DNA from: Clostridia bacterium
GTDB taxonomy: Bacteria; Bacillota; Clostridia; Lachnospirales; Anaerotignaceae
DNA length: 64,000 nt
Assembly: GCA_022651385.1 (NCBI GenBank)
Contig: JALCQR010000004.1
Location: forward strand, 62,001-126,000
Direction: 5' to 3'
In this document: piece by piece, positions 42,210-50,920 of the stretch
Numbering within the stretch: the first letter of the stretch is position 1
Layout of the letters: every line of letters begins with the position of its first letter
Position numbers and translations under genes: made by a program
The notes under the pieces: model-generated
What the model saw: the letters and a program-made list of their open reading frames with translations, nothing else
What the model was told of the DNA's origin: nothing
The model's database searches: none

Positions 42210-45107
42210 ATGAACAATTTTGATAAAGAAAAAGTAACTGCCGGATTTAGGCTGCTGAAGAAAGAAAAGATAAATGATATAGATTCTGTGTGCCATGTGT
42301 TTTTACATGAAAAAAGCGAAGCAAAGCTTTTTTACGCACAAAACAAGGACATAAACAAAGTATTTTTTATATCTTTAAAAACTCCGCCTTCAAACGACTG
42401 TGGATGTGCGCATATTATGGAACATTCGGTATTATGCGGTTCTGAGAAATATCCTGTAAAAGACCCGTTTAATGAGCTTGAAAAGGGTTCTTTAAATACA
42501 TATTTGAATGCTTTAACTTATGCAGATAAAACGATGTATCCTATTGCAAGCTGCAATGAAAAAGATTTTGAGAATCTCTTTAAAGTTTATGCAGACGCTG
42601 TTTTTAAACCAAATGTGCTTAAAGAAAAAAAGATTTTTATGCAGGAAGGTTGGCATTATGAACTTGAAAGTCCTGAAAGTGAGCTTAAATTAAACGGTGT
42701 TGTGTATAACGAGATGAAAGGTGCTCTTTCACAGCCTGAGAGGGTGCTTGAAAATCTTAATTCAAGAAGCCTTTTCGGAAAAACTGTTTATGGCTATGAA
42801 TCGGGAGGAGACCCTGACTCAATACCGGAGCTTACATTTAAAGATTTCTGTGATTTTTATAACCAATATTATTATCCTTCAAACAGCTTTATATATCTTT
42901 ACGGAGACATGGACGCTGAAAAATATATGAAGTATCTTTCTGAAAACTATCTTAATAATTATGAAAATGATAAAGAGGAAGTACGTATACCAGTAATAAC
43001 AAAGAGTTTTAAGAATTATGCAGAAAGTTCATATTCAATAGGCGAGGGAACAAAAAAAGAAAACGATAGTTATTTTTCTCTGAATTTTGCTACTGGGCTT
43101 TCAACAGATATTTTTATGCAGTTTGCACTGGAAGTTTTAAGTTATGTATTATTTGAAACAAACGGTTCCCCGGTTAAGCACAGGCTTATAGAAAGCGGAC
43201 TTTGTGAAGACCTTGAGGGTTGGTTTGACAATTCCACGTACCAAATGACACTAAACATAGTTGGAAAAAACTGCCGGTATGAGGACAGGGAAAAATTTAA
43301 GTCACTTATTATTGATACACTGCGTAATGTTTCTGAAAACGGCATTGACAAAAAGCTTATAACTTCTGCTATAAACTATATCGAATTTGTACTAAGAGAA
43401 GCTGATTTCGGATATAAGCCAAAAGGCCTTGCCTATGGAATGAGAATGATGTATGGGTGGCTTAACGGTGCGGATGCTATAGAAAGCATTAAAATGTATT
43501 GTCATTTTGACAGAATGCGCAAAGAAGCCGAAAACGGGTTTTTTGAAAGACTCATCAAAGAATATATACTTGAAAATGAACATAGTTCGTTTACTGTAAT
43601 TAAAGCCGAAGAAGGACTCCAGGCAAAAAATGACAGCAAAACTGCTGCAAAACTTAAAGAAATAAAATCTCAAATGAGTGACGCCGAGATAAAACAAATT
43701 ATAAAAGAGGCAAAAGAGCTTAAAGAATATCAGAGTGCACCTGAAAAGGAAGAAGATTTAAAGAAGGTACCGTGTCTTACACTTAATGAGGTCGACAAAA
43801 AAATAAAGAAGCTGAATGCCCAAAAAACCAAAAACGGAATATTAACGGTACACGAGTCAAACGGCATATTTTATGTGAAAATAATGTTTTCTCTTGATAC
43901 TCTGCCTAAAGAATTAATTTCGGCAGCTTCGCTTTTAGCCGAATGCATAGGTTCTCTTGATACTGAAAAATACGGATATGCCGATATTCCGGGTGAAATT
44001 GCAATGTATACGGGAGGCATATACGCAAAATGCGAAGTATATGAGCGTGACGGGGAGATAATGCCTGTATTGTCTGTATACGGAAAGGCACTTGAGAGAA
44101 ATGCCGGAAAACTTTTTGAGCTTATGGATGAAACTGTGCTTAAAATGAATTTTGATGCCGCTGACAGTCTTAAAAAAATAATAAAGGAACTGAAAATAAG
44201 AATTGAACGGACTATAAATGAAAACGGACATATAGCCGCTGTTTTCAGAGCACTTTCATTTTGTAAAAAAGAATATGCCTATCGGGAATATTTAAGAGGA
44301 ATTACATTCAGTGATTTTATTTCCAAAGCCGAAAAAGATACAAAAACGGCGGAAATGATAAAGAAAGCCGCGAAACTGATTTTTTCTTCTGACAATGTTG
44401 TTTCGTCTGTTTTATGTGAGGAAAGTTTTAAAGACAATTTGAATGATATGGTTTCGAAGTTTTATGAAAAAATGCCGGTAAACAAAGATAAGAAGCTTTA
44501 TCCGTTTGATTTTGAGCCTGCTTCCAAAAGCGAAGGCATTATTACTTCGTCAAAAGTGGTTTATAATGCCAAAGCCGCCGATTTTAAAAAGCTTGGATTT
44601 AAGTACAGCGGAAAAATGAATGTTTTGAAAAACATAATAAATACGGAATACCTTTGGAATGAAGTACGTGTTAAAGGCGGGGCATATGGATGCGGATGTG
44701 TATTTTCGAGAAACGGCAATCTTTATTTTTACTCATACAGAGACCCTAATGTGAAATCAACTTTTGACATATATAATAATACGGCCGAATTTATTGAGAA
44801 AACAGATTTTTCAAAGGATGAAATAGAAAAATACACTCTTGGAGCCGTAAACGAAATAGACAGGCCTAAAAGCAGCACTGAAATTCTTGAAATGTCTACA
44901 ATATGCTTCATGAACGATATAACAGATGAAATGCTTCAAAAATCAAGAGATGAAATGCTTTCGGTAAATCTTGATGATATCCACTCATTCAGCAGGCTTT
45001 TGAAAACTGCCATGAGTACGAAAAACATGGTGACAATAGGAAACGAAGGCAAAATTAACGAAAACAAAGACATTTTTGATACTGTTAGGAATTTGAATGT
45101 AAGGTGA
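42210..45107 (+). CDS. M16C-family zinc metallopeptidase (presequence-protease-like)
   Basis: A 965-aa cytosolic peptidase starting at 42210 behind GAGGGAG. The inverted zinc motif H68-I-M-E-H72 with the downstream NELEKGSLNTYLNALTYADKT identifies the PreP/CYM1 (M16C) branch. The protein has the expected four-domain, two-halves length, the second half (after the KEYQSAPEKEEDLKKVP linker) being catalytically silent. It degrades short peptides inside a closing chamber. The next gene starts 4 bp later, forming a two-peptidase operon. Confidence 0.93.
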   Translation: MNNFDKEKVTAGFRLLKKEKINDIDSVCHVFLHEKSEAKLFYAQNKDINKVFFISLKTPPSNDCGCAHIMEHSVLCGSEKYPVKDPFNELEKGSLNTYLNALTYADKTMYPIASCNEKDFENLFKVYADAVFKPNVLKEKKIFMQEGWHYELESPESELKLNGVVYNEMKGALSQPERVLENLNSRSLFGKTVYGYESGGDPDSIPELTFKDFCDFYNQYYYPSNSFIYLYGDMDAEKYMKYLSENYLNNYENDKEEVRIPVITKSFKNYAESSYSIGEGTKKENDSYFSLNFATGLSTDIFMQFALEVLSYVLFETNGSPVKHRLIESGLCEDLEGWFDNSTYQMTLNIVGKNCRYEDREKFKSLIIDTLRNVSENGIDKKLITSAINYIEFVLREADFGYKPKGLAYGMRMMYGWLNGADAIESIKMYCHFDRMRKEAENGFFERLIKEYILENEHSSFTVIKAEEGLQAKNDSKTAAKLKEIKSQMSDAEIKQIIKEAKELKEYQSAPEKEEDLKKVPCLTLNEVDKKIKKLNAQKTKNGILTVHESNGIFYVKIMFSLDTLPKELISAASLLAECIGSLDTEKYGYADIPGEIAMYTGGIYAKCEVYERDGEIMPVLSVYGKALERNAGKLFELMDETVLKMNFDAADSLKKIIKELKIRIERTINENGHIAAVFRALSFCKKEYAYREYLRGITFSDFISKAEKDTKTAEMIKKAAKLIFSSDNVVSSVLCEESFKDNLNDMVSKFYEKMPVNKDKKLYPFDFEPASKSEGIITSSKVVYNAKAADFKKLGFKYSGKMNVLKNIINTEYLWNEVRVKGGAYGCGCVFSRNGNLYFYSYRDPNVKSTFDIYNNTAEFIEKTDFSKDEIEKYTLGAVNEIDRPKSSTEILEMSTICFMNDITDEMLQKSRDEMLSVNLDDIHSFSRLLKTAMSTKNMVTIGNEGKINENKDIFDTVRNLNVR

Positions 45108-45111
45108 TAGA

Positions 45112-45831
45112 ATGAGCAGGCACACGTTTTATTATATGGGAATACCTGTTGAGTATCTGCTTATAAGAAAAAGAATTAAAAACATAAATTTAAGAATCAG
45201 TGAAAGAGAAGAAATAACTGTATCTGCTCCTGTAAGTATGCCTATTGACAGTATTACCGATTTCGTTGAGGACAAAGCCGAATGGATAATAAGAAACTTG
45301 GCTGTTGTGGAACGCTATAACCAAAATAAGCCTGACGTAGATGTTTATTCAGGCAAAAAAGCGTATTTTTTAGGCAATGAATATGAAATCAGGGTATTTA
45401 AAAAAAATATAAAAAGCATAAGTGTAAACGGGGATTATATAGACATATTTTCACCATATAAAGAAAAAAGCGGTGATATTAAGAGACAGTATCTCCTATG
45501 GCTTAAAAAACAAGCCGAAATTATGTTTGAGGGTTTAGTAAAAAATGCATATGTTATGATGAAAAATGAAGGCATAAATATGCCTGATTTTGTAGTGAAA
45601 AATATGAAAACAAGGTGGGGAAGCTGCAATATGCGGGATTGCCGGATAACACTTAATTTGCAGCTTATAAAAGCCGACAAGGAGTGTATAATGCAGGTGA
45701 TTTGCCATGAATTTACACACCTGTGCATTCCAAACCACAGCCATAAATTCTACATACTTCTCGAGAAGTACATACCTCAGTGGAAAAGCATAAAAAAACG
45801 TCTTGATACACAATATAAAGATGGTATATAA
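45112..45831 (+). CDS. YgjP-like (DUF45) zinc metallopeptidase
   Basis: A 239-aa protein of the YgjP/WLM-like M48-related group. The N-terminal ~90 residues contain RKRIKNINLRISEREEITVSAP, typical of the family. KTRWGSCN precedes the zinc motif H200-E-F-T-H204 and the third ligand region IPNHSHKFY. It is translationally adjacent to the M16 gene. Cellular targets are unknown. It is followed by a strong terminator. Confidence 0.88.
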   Translation: MSRHTFYYMGIPVEYLLIRKRIKNINLRISEREEITVSAPVSMPIDSITDFVEDKAEWIIRNLAVVERYNQNKPDVDVYSGKKAYFLGNEYEIRVFKKNIKSISVNGDYIDIFSPYKEKSGDIKRQYLLWLKKQAEIMFEGLVKNAYVMMKNEGINMPDFVVKNMKTRWGSCNMRDCRITLNLQLIKADKECIMQVICHEFTHLCIPNHSHKFYILLEKYIPQWKSIKKRLDTQYKDGI

Positions 45832-45842
45832 AACATATAAAT

Positions 45843-45893
45843 CGGGCAATTTAGAACATATCAAACGGTTCTTAAATGCCCGGTTTTATTTTT
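45843..45893 (+). terminator. Terminator after the YgjP-like gene
   Basis: CGGGCA and TTTAGAAC pair with GTTCTTAA and TGCCCG (one-base offset), followed by TTTTATTTTTG. Confidence 0.75.
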
Positions 45894-46086
45894 GTTATTT
45901 GCTTTTACGGTTTCTGATTTTTAGTAGTTCTTACCTTAATTTTTAATAATAATTAAGATTAAAAACAAAATTGGTCTGACAAGTAGAACAATAAAATAAT
46001 TTAGTATTTTAGTACAAAAAATTCAACTTATTTGGTATACAGTACGCAGAACACATCAAAAAAGTACGTAAACATGTAATTTTTCA

Positions 46087-46115
46087 TTGACTTATGACTT
46101 TATGTTTGATAATAT
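46087..46115 (+). promoter_or_regulatory. Promoter of the five-gene 46210-49802 operon
   Basis: TTGACT (46087-46092) and TAATAT (46110-46115) are 17 bp apart. In the leader, GTTCTTATATACGAAC (46141-46156) is a near-palindrome that could bind a regulator. The stretch 45894-46086 is AT-rich with no gene. Confidence 0.55.
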
Positions 46116-46209
46116 TACAATAAATTAATAAACAAAAAAAGTTCTTATATACGAACACAATTTTAATTTTTTGTATTTGTTGCTGAGTACAGCAGAAAGG
46201 GTGGTTGAT

Positions 46210-46590
46210 ATGAAATTAATGCACACAAAGTTACCGGAGTTTCTTAAAAAGATGAGGGTAGCAGCAAATGAAAGCGAATGTCCTAAGGAAATTACGATAA
46301 GAGGACTTGAAAATCTTACATCAGCTAAAATGCAGTCTCTTAGAACGGGAAGAATTGAGCACGCCGTAAGAGAAATGACTATGAAAGAAGGCGTAGACAG
46401 AATAGAATTTGTTGTTATGCCTCGTGTACCTGAGACTATGCATACAGTTATAATTAAGGGAATAGACAAAGAGGGCAATATTAAAAGTGCCATACTTGAG
46501 ATAGTAAATATACTTCATCCTACTGAAGAAGCTGAGCTTCTTGGATGCGATGATATTGATGACAGAAGACCGGCTATTGGAAGACACTAA
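46210..46590 (+). CDS. Conserved-looking small protein, first gene of the LarA-like operon
   Basis: A 126-aa protein starting at the ATG at 46210, 5 nt after GAAAGGGTGG; an upstream TTG gives a 13-residue extension without support. It is helical at the start (LPEFLKKMRVAANESE), beta-rich in the middle (RIEFVVMPRVPETMHTVIIKGI) and ends with HPTEEAELLGCDDIDDRRP. It has one Cys and no signal or membrane segment. I do not recognise it. Its place as first gene of a tight operon with an apparent multi-gene metabolic function suggests a subunit or small auxiliary protein. Confidence 0.6.
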   Translation: MKLMHTKLPEFLKKMRVAANESECPKEITIRGLENLTSAKMQSLRTGRIEHAVREMTMKEGVDRIEFVVMPRVPETMHTVIIKGIDKEGNIKSAILEIVNILHPTEEAELLGCDDIDDRRPAIGRH

Positions 46591-46617
46591 TTTATTATCT
46601 TGAGGAGGACGTTAAAA

Positions 46618-47637
46618 ATGAAACTTACTTATAAAATGATTCCGGAAGGAATGCTTGAGGGCAAATTTGTTCCTCTTAATATCGTTTTTATTGATTATAA
46701 AGAAGTAAAAGAAGCAGGCATTACACCTATGGAGGCTTTTCAGGCCGTTGCAAATACTATTGACGGTCCTGTTGGCATGAATATTTTTGACCAAGACGTT
46801 GTTACAACAACTTCCGACGGTGTTATGGTTGAAGGCACAGTAAGATTTATGGCGGCAGCCGACAGAGGCAAGATTAACAAAGACTTCGGTTATCTTGAAA
46901 TGGTTGAGATGCCTTATTCTGATGAGCTTATAAAAGAAGAGCCTCATCTTATACAGTGGAAGAAAAACTATCCTGGAAAGAAACTTTTCAGAGGTCCGGA
47001 CCCTGCTACAAAGAAAATACCTGTTCATAATGTATGTATTTCAGGACGTGCTTCAAACAACAACTCTGCAACGGAAATGATGAATATTGTTACAATGGAA
47101 GAAATTCTTCTCCCTATTCTCGGCCAGCAGCAGATAATGAGAAACGGTAAAGTTATACTTGGTCTTACAGGCGGCATTATTTCCGTTGGAATAGGTATGA
47201 TTATGCCTGAAATGTATGGACGTGTATTCCCTACAAGACAGTTCCCGGCTGGAGAAACAGCTCACGGAAGCGGAGTTTATGCACAGACACTTAAGGCTCA
47301 TATACCATGTATTGTAGCTGACAAATCTGTTCTTGCCGAAAATATAATTAAATGTTTTGAAGCAGGATGTATTCCGGGAAGAACGGTTGGAGGCTCACCT
47401 GCAGTGCTTTCAGTTGCAAAGCGCATGGGCGTAAAGATTGATATGGATAATATAACAGACAAGGCATATGAGGAACTTGCAAGCATAGGATGTACCAAAG
47501 AATGGATGAAAGAAAAAGTCGACATACTTACACCTGAGGAAATAATAGCACATGCTGACGATATTATTCCGGGAGTGGATGATGCAACAAAGTACAATGT
47601 ACCTGATCTTATAAAAGAATTTACAATAGAGGTCTGA
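46618..47637 (+). CDS. Unrecognised 339-aa protein of the LarA-like operon
   Basis: The start at 46618 lies 9 nt after GAGGAGG. The product is soluble. It has an N-terminal segment with VPLNIVFIDYKEVKEAG, a charged middle region (KKLFRGPDPATKKIPVHNV), then strongly glycine-patterned stretches: CISGRASNNNSATEMMNIV, GLTGGIISVGIGMIMPEMYG and IPGRTVGGSPAVLSVAKRMG. The last two look like phosphate- or nucleotide-binding loops. FPAGETAHGSGVYAQ contains a conserved-looking His. I cannot assign a family. It is the largest unknown in the operon and could be the main catalytic partner of the LarA-like protein. Confidence 0.6.
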   Translation: MKLTYKMIPEGMLEGKFVPLNIVFIDYKEVKEAGITPMEAFQAVANTIDGPVGMNIFDQDVVTTTSDGVMVEGTVRFMAAADRGKINKDFGYLEMVEMPYSDELIKEEPHLIQWKKNYPGKKLFRGPDPATKKIPVHNVCISGRASNNNSATEMMNIVTMEEILLPILGQQQIMRNGKVILGLTGGIISVGIGMIMPEMYGRVFPTRQFPAGETAHGSGVYAQTLKAHIPCIVADKSVLAENIIKCFEAGCIPGRTVGGSPAVLSVAKRMGVKIDMDNITDKAYEELASIGCTKEWMKEKVDILTPEEIIAHADDIIPGVDDATKYNVPDLIKEFTIEV

Positions 47638-47642
47638 TTTTA

Positions 47643-48017
47643 ATGGAAAAAAAAGATGAAGAAAACAGCGTAATTGTGCAGGTTGATAAAACAGTTGTAA
47701 AAGTTACCGGTATTGATGTTAAAGGACTTAATATACAGCAGCTTGAAAAAATACTTCTTGATAAACTTAAAAGCATGGTGCGTGTAATAGGTGTTACAGG
47801 CGAGTCTATTGAGATGGACGTATACGGAATAGATGAAGATGATATTCTGAGGGAAAAAGACGGCATAATTAAGGCAATCGCAACAGCCGACGGAATCACG
47901 CTTTCTGATTTAGCTCAGATTTCATCTGTTGAGAAGATTAAAAAAGTAGATTTTGATAAGATTCCGGAATATCATGAAGGCACTTGTATGAAGGAGAGAT
48001 GGCTGAATGTTCACTAA
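47643..48017 (+). CDS. Small acidic protein of the LarA-like operon
   Basis: A 124-aa acidic protein with no transmembrane segment. The first 70 residues look like an alpha/beta sandwich (VIVQVDKTVVKVTGIDVKGLN, then a helix, then MVRVIGVTGESIEMDVYGI). The C-terminal third is helical and contains one Cys (HEGTCMKERW). It starts 5 bp after the 339-aa gene and overlaps the next gene by 11 bp, so translation is coupled. The family is not recognised; a subunit or chaperone role is only a guess. Confidence 0.55.
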   Translation: MEKKDEENSVIVQVDKTVVKVTGIDVKGLNIQQLEKILLDKLKSMVRVIGVTGESIEMDVYGIDEDDILREKDGIIKAIATADGITLSDLAQISSVEKIKKVDFDKIPEYHEGTCMKERWLNVH

Positions 48018-48525
48018 AGCTGTTATAATTCCCACAGGTGATGAACTTAAAGCCGGAATTGTACTTGATACCGACAGCCCTATGATAATGCAGACTTTGC
48101 TTTCAATAAACGGCGGATGCGAGGTAAGAAGGATTGCTCCTGTTCTTGACAGACAGGAGCTTATTGAAAGCACCATTAAAAAGATGGCATCTCAAAATGA
48201 CCTTATTGTAATGATAGGCGGAAGCGGAGGCGGACACCGCTACAGCTCTACTCTCGGAAAAGATTTTACACATTCTTCACTTGAGGAAATACTTGAGGAA
48301 AAACATTCCTCAAAAATGTACGGGAAAAATGGTCATATGTGGTGCAAGCTTGTATGCGGAAAACTTGGGGATACACTTGTAATAAATGTCCCGGGGCCTT
48401 TTGATGAGGCAAAAGCTGCAATAGGCGCTTTCAAGCAAAAATATATAGAAAATGAAAATGACCTTAAGTCTATAAATACAGCTATGATGGAAGCTGTAAA
48501 GGCTAAATATAGTAATGTTTACTGA
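48007..48525 (+). CDS. MoCF/MogA-like (molybdopterin-binding fold) protein
   Basis: A 172-aa single-domain protein resembling MoaB/MogA. It shows an IPTGDELKAG-like start (the G-[DN]-E-[LI] block of MoeA/MogA), LIVMIGGSGGGHRYSS in place of the usual GGTG-x-x-x-x-D loop, and VINVPGPFDEAKAAI matching the family's final LPGxPxxxxxAF. The conserved Asp after the glycine loop is not obvious, so adenylyl transfer to molybdopterin is doubtful. In an operon without other molybdenum genes it may bind another nucleotide-like cofactor, for example during LarA-type cofactor handling. That last point is inference. Confidence 0.65.
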   Translation: MFTKAVIIPTGDELKAGIVLDTDSPMIMQTLLSINGGCEVRRIAPVLDRQELIESTIKKMASQNDLIVMIGGSGGGHRYSSTLGKDFTHSSLEEILEEKHSSKMYGKNGHMWCKLVCGKLGDTLVINVPGPFDEAKAAIGAFKQKYIENENDLKSINTAMMEAVKAKYSNVY

Positions 48526-48548
48526 TTCCACGAAGGAGTGAGTTTTTA

Positions 48549-49802
48549 ATGGGGTATCTTAATGAAAATGCGGTTTATCCAAAAATGTACCGCATTAAAC
48601 AGAAGTTCAACACTGAGAAAATTACGGATATAAATACCGAAGTTATAAAACAGCTCGATAGCATAGGTCTTAAAGACACAGTTAAAAGGGACGCTCATAT
48701 AGGCATAACATGCGGAAGCCGAGGCATAAACAACATACCAGTTATAATAAAAGCCGTTGTTGATTATGTAAAATCAATAGGCGCCGTGCCTTTTATAATA
48801 CCTGCTATGGGAAGCCACGGCGGCGCCGAAGCCGAAGGGCAGAAACATGTTTGTGAAAAATTTGGAGTAAGCGAAGAAGCAATGGGCTGCGAGATATGTT
48901 CATCAATGGATACGGTTGTGCTTGGACAGACTCCTGAAGGTGTAAACGTATATTTTGATAAAAATGCTTATGAGTCAGACGGGGTTATAATTGTAAACCG
49001 TGTAAAACGCCATACGGACTTTACGGCTAAAAACGAAAGCGGTTTGGTTAAAATGATTTCAGTAGGCCTCGGAAAACAAAAGGGCGCAAGCGCCATGCAT
49101 GATAATGGGCTTGGAAAAACAATTCCTGCCGCCGCAAAGGTTGCGATTAAAAAAGCACCTATAATAGCCGGACTTGCAATAGTTGAAAATGCAGCAGAAG
49201 ATACATGCGTGCTTAAGGCCGTAAAGCCTGAAAACTTCATTGAAGAAGACGCCAAGCTTCTTGAGCTTTCGAACTCTCTTGTTCCTTCGCTGCCTGTTGA
49301 TTATATAGACATACTTATAGTTAAAGAAATGGGCAAGCAGTACAGCGGAACAGGCATGGATACAAAAGTAATAGGCAGAATGAAAATTTTTGGCGAGAAA
49401 GAACCGACTTCACCAAGAATTAAAAAACTTGCCGTACTTCGCCTTTCATCTGCGTCATACGGAAATGCTCTCGGCATCGGCCTTGCGGACCTTACAGTAA
49501 AAAAACTTGTTGACAGCATTGATTATGAGGCCATGTATTCTAACCTTGTTACAACCACATTCCTTGAAAGAGGAAAAGTGCCGGTACATTTTGATACCGA
49601 AAAAGAAGTAATTGATGTGGCGTTAAGAACAATTGGAAATGTTAAGCCGGAAAATGCCAGAGTTATGATAATAGAAAATACTTTAAATATAGGCACTATG
49701 CTTGTTTCCGAAAGTATTTACAAAGATATAAAAAATAAGGTTGAACTTGTTGATGAGGATGTTAAAATTAAATTCAACAAAGACCTTGAGCTTGACGTGT
49801 AA
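48549..49802 (+). CDS. LarA-like (DUF2088) nickel-pincer-type racemase/epimerase homologue
   Basis: A 417-aa protein of the lactate-racemase superfamily. PAMGSHGGAEAEGQ corresponds to the catalytic-His loop. NRVKRHTDFTAKNESGLVKM carries a His and a Lys, and a second His (SAMHDNG) follows the Lys by 16 residues. That is the spacing of Lys184 and His200 in Lactobacillus plantarum LarA, which bind the nickel-pincer cofactor (NPN). It therefore probably uses NPN or a related cofactor to racemise a 2-hydroxy acid. No larB, larC or larE is nearby. It is the last gene of the operon, with AAGGAGTGAG before the start. Substrate unknown. Confidence 0.75.
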   Translation: MGYLNENAVYPKMYRIKQKFNTEKITDINTEVIKQLDSIGLKDTVKRDAHIGITCGSRGINNIPVIIKAVVDYVKSIGAVPFIIPAMGSHGGAEAEGQKHVCEKFGVSEEAMGCEICSSMDTVVLGQTPEGVNVYFDKNAYESDGVIIVNRVKRHTDFTAKNESGLVKMISVGLGKQKGASAMHDNGLGKTIPAAAKVAIKKAPIIAGLAIVENAAEDTCVLKAVKPENFIEEDAKLLELSNSLVPSLPVDYIDILIVKEMGKQYSGTGMDTKVIGRMKIFGEKEPTSPRIKKLAVLRLSSASYGNALGIGLADLTVKKLVDSIDYEAMYSNLVTTTFLERGKVPVHFDTEKEVIDVALRTIGNVKPENARVMIIENTLNIGTMLVSESIYKDIKNKVELVDEDVKIKFNKDLELDV

Positions 49803-49814
49803 CCCATCTATAAC

Positions 49815-49853
49815 AAAGTCCCCAAACATTTAAGTTTTGGGGACTTTATTTTT
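49815..49853 (+). terminator. Terminator of the LarA-like operon
   Basis: AAAGTCCCCAAAC pairs with GTTTTGGGGACTTT around a short loop, followed by ATTTTT. Confidence 0.85.
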
Positions 49854-49866
49854 ATAATGTGTCAGT

Positions 49867-50212
49867 CTATTTATGCTCTTTGCAGGACAGCTCTGTAACA
49901 GCCAATTTTAATATTACGACACTGTTTAAAGAGTCGTCAAATGTCAAACAGGCTGATTTGCCATTAGTCAATTCATGGTTAGTATCTAATTCAAACCCAA
50001 TATCCGTTTGATTTTATAAGCTCTATCTTTTTGCCTTCCTTTGCACCGTGGAAATAAAAAATACGCTTATTATTGATTACTGTAAAGCCGAAATTTAGCG
50101 GAACAAAATATGTATTTTCTTTGTCTATAAATCCAAGCCTGCAGCAATCGCATGAAAGTATAATTTCATTTATTTTTTCCGGTTCAGTTACTTCTCTGTC
50201 GCTTCGCCTCAT
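49867..50212 (-). pseudogene. Broken Nim-type pyridoxamine-5'-phosphate-oxidase-like gene
   Basis: The N-terminal 73 codons (MRRSDREVTEPEKINEII, CDCCRLGFIDKENTYFVPLNFG, IFYFHGAKEGKKIELIKSNGY) match the flavin-binding Nim/PPOX family, then end in WV-stop. In the next frame the sequence continues as GFELDTNHELTNGKSAC, jumps over roughly 70 expected residues to VVILKLAVTELSCKEHK and stops at 49867. So there is one frameshift plus an internal deletion. Intact relatives are about 150-160 aa and some reduce nitroimidazoles. The gene is not expected to be functional. Confidence 0.75.
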
Positions 50213-50257
50213 AATATCACCTAATATAGCTTTTTGTGAAATATAACAAATTAAATA

Positions 50258-50298
50258 AAAGCTCTCTGAATGTATTATATTCAGAGAGCTTTATTTTT
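50258..50298 (-). terminator. Terminator of the superoxide reductase-rubredoxin operon
   Basis: AAAGCTCTCTGAAT and its complement form a 14-bp stem around a 7-nt loop. On the minus strand it is followed by TATTT. Confidence 0.8.
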
Positions 50299-50302
50299 TA
50301 AA

Positions 50303-50464
50303 TTATTTCTTTTCTGAAAATTGGTCTTTTCCAACTCCGCATAATGGACACTCAAAGTCAGCAGGCAAATCCTCAAATTTTGTTCCCGGTGCTATACCGT
50401 GCTCAGGATCGCCAGTGGCTTCATTATATTCCCATCCGCATGCGTCACAAACATATGTTTTCAT
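50303..50464 (-). CDS. Rubredoxin
   Basis: A 53-aa protein with the two FeS4 ligand motifs YVCDACGWEYNE and FECPLCGVGKDQF and the conserved aromatic residues and GIAPGTKFEDLP loop between them. It carries one electron and is the natural donor to superoxide reductase and rubrerythrin. The start lies 6 bp after the superoxide reductase stop on the same strand, with AGGAGATATAAA before the ATG, so the pair forms an oxidative-stress operon. Confidence 0.93.
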   Translation of the reverse strand: MKTYVCDACGWEYNEATGDPEHGIAPGTKFEDLPADFECPLCGVGKDQFSEKK

Positions 50465-50470
50465 TTTATT

Positions 50471-50845
50471 TTATATCTCCTTTTTCCAAAGCCCGTGAAG
50501 ATTGCAGTAAGCGTATGCTGCAACAGGTTCTTCGTCAACAACCGCAAAAACCGCCTCAGGTTTATCATTTGCTGTAAGTTTCTTAATCTGTACTCCGTTT
50601 TTAGTTTCAAGGGCTATCCACTCAATGAGATGCTTATCTGTCATTGGATGTGCAACTTCTCCTACTGTTACGGAAATCTTTCCGCCTTCAACTTTAACAA
50701 CAGGTACATGTTTTTCAACTGCTGCATCAACAGTATTTGGTACAAGCTCTGTCATTTTTTGCCCGCAGCATACTACAGGTACACCGCTATTGTTAATGAA
50801 AGTAATCAAATTTTTACAATGTTCACAAATAAAAAATTTTGCCAT
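50471..50845 (-). CDS. Superoxide reductase (desulfoferrodoxin, two-iron type)
   Basis: A 124-aa protein. The N-terminal desulforedoxin centre is CEHCKN plus an adjacent CC pair (VVCCGQKM). The catalytic Fe(His4Cys) site ligands are seen in EKHVPVV (with the Glu-Lys of the active-site loop), EVAHPMTDKHLIEWI and the C-terminal CNLHGLWK. It reduces superoxide to H2O2 without making O2, with rubredoxin as electron donor. It diverges from a Crp/Fnr-type regulator, which may control it. Confidence 0.95.
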   Translation of the reverse strand: MAKFFICEHCKNLITFINNSGVPVVCCGQKMTELVPNTVDAAVEKHVPVVKVEGGKISVTVGEVAHPMTDKHLIEWIALETKNGVQIKKLTANDKPEAVFAVVDEEPVAAYAYCNLHGLWKKEI

Positions 50846-50920
50846 AGCAGATTTCTCCTTTCAATAATATAGACAATTATTTGGTTTTTACAAATAAATT
50901 ATACCAGAGGTAAAGATTAA

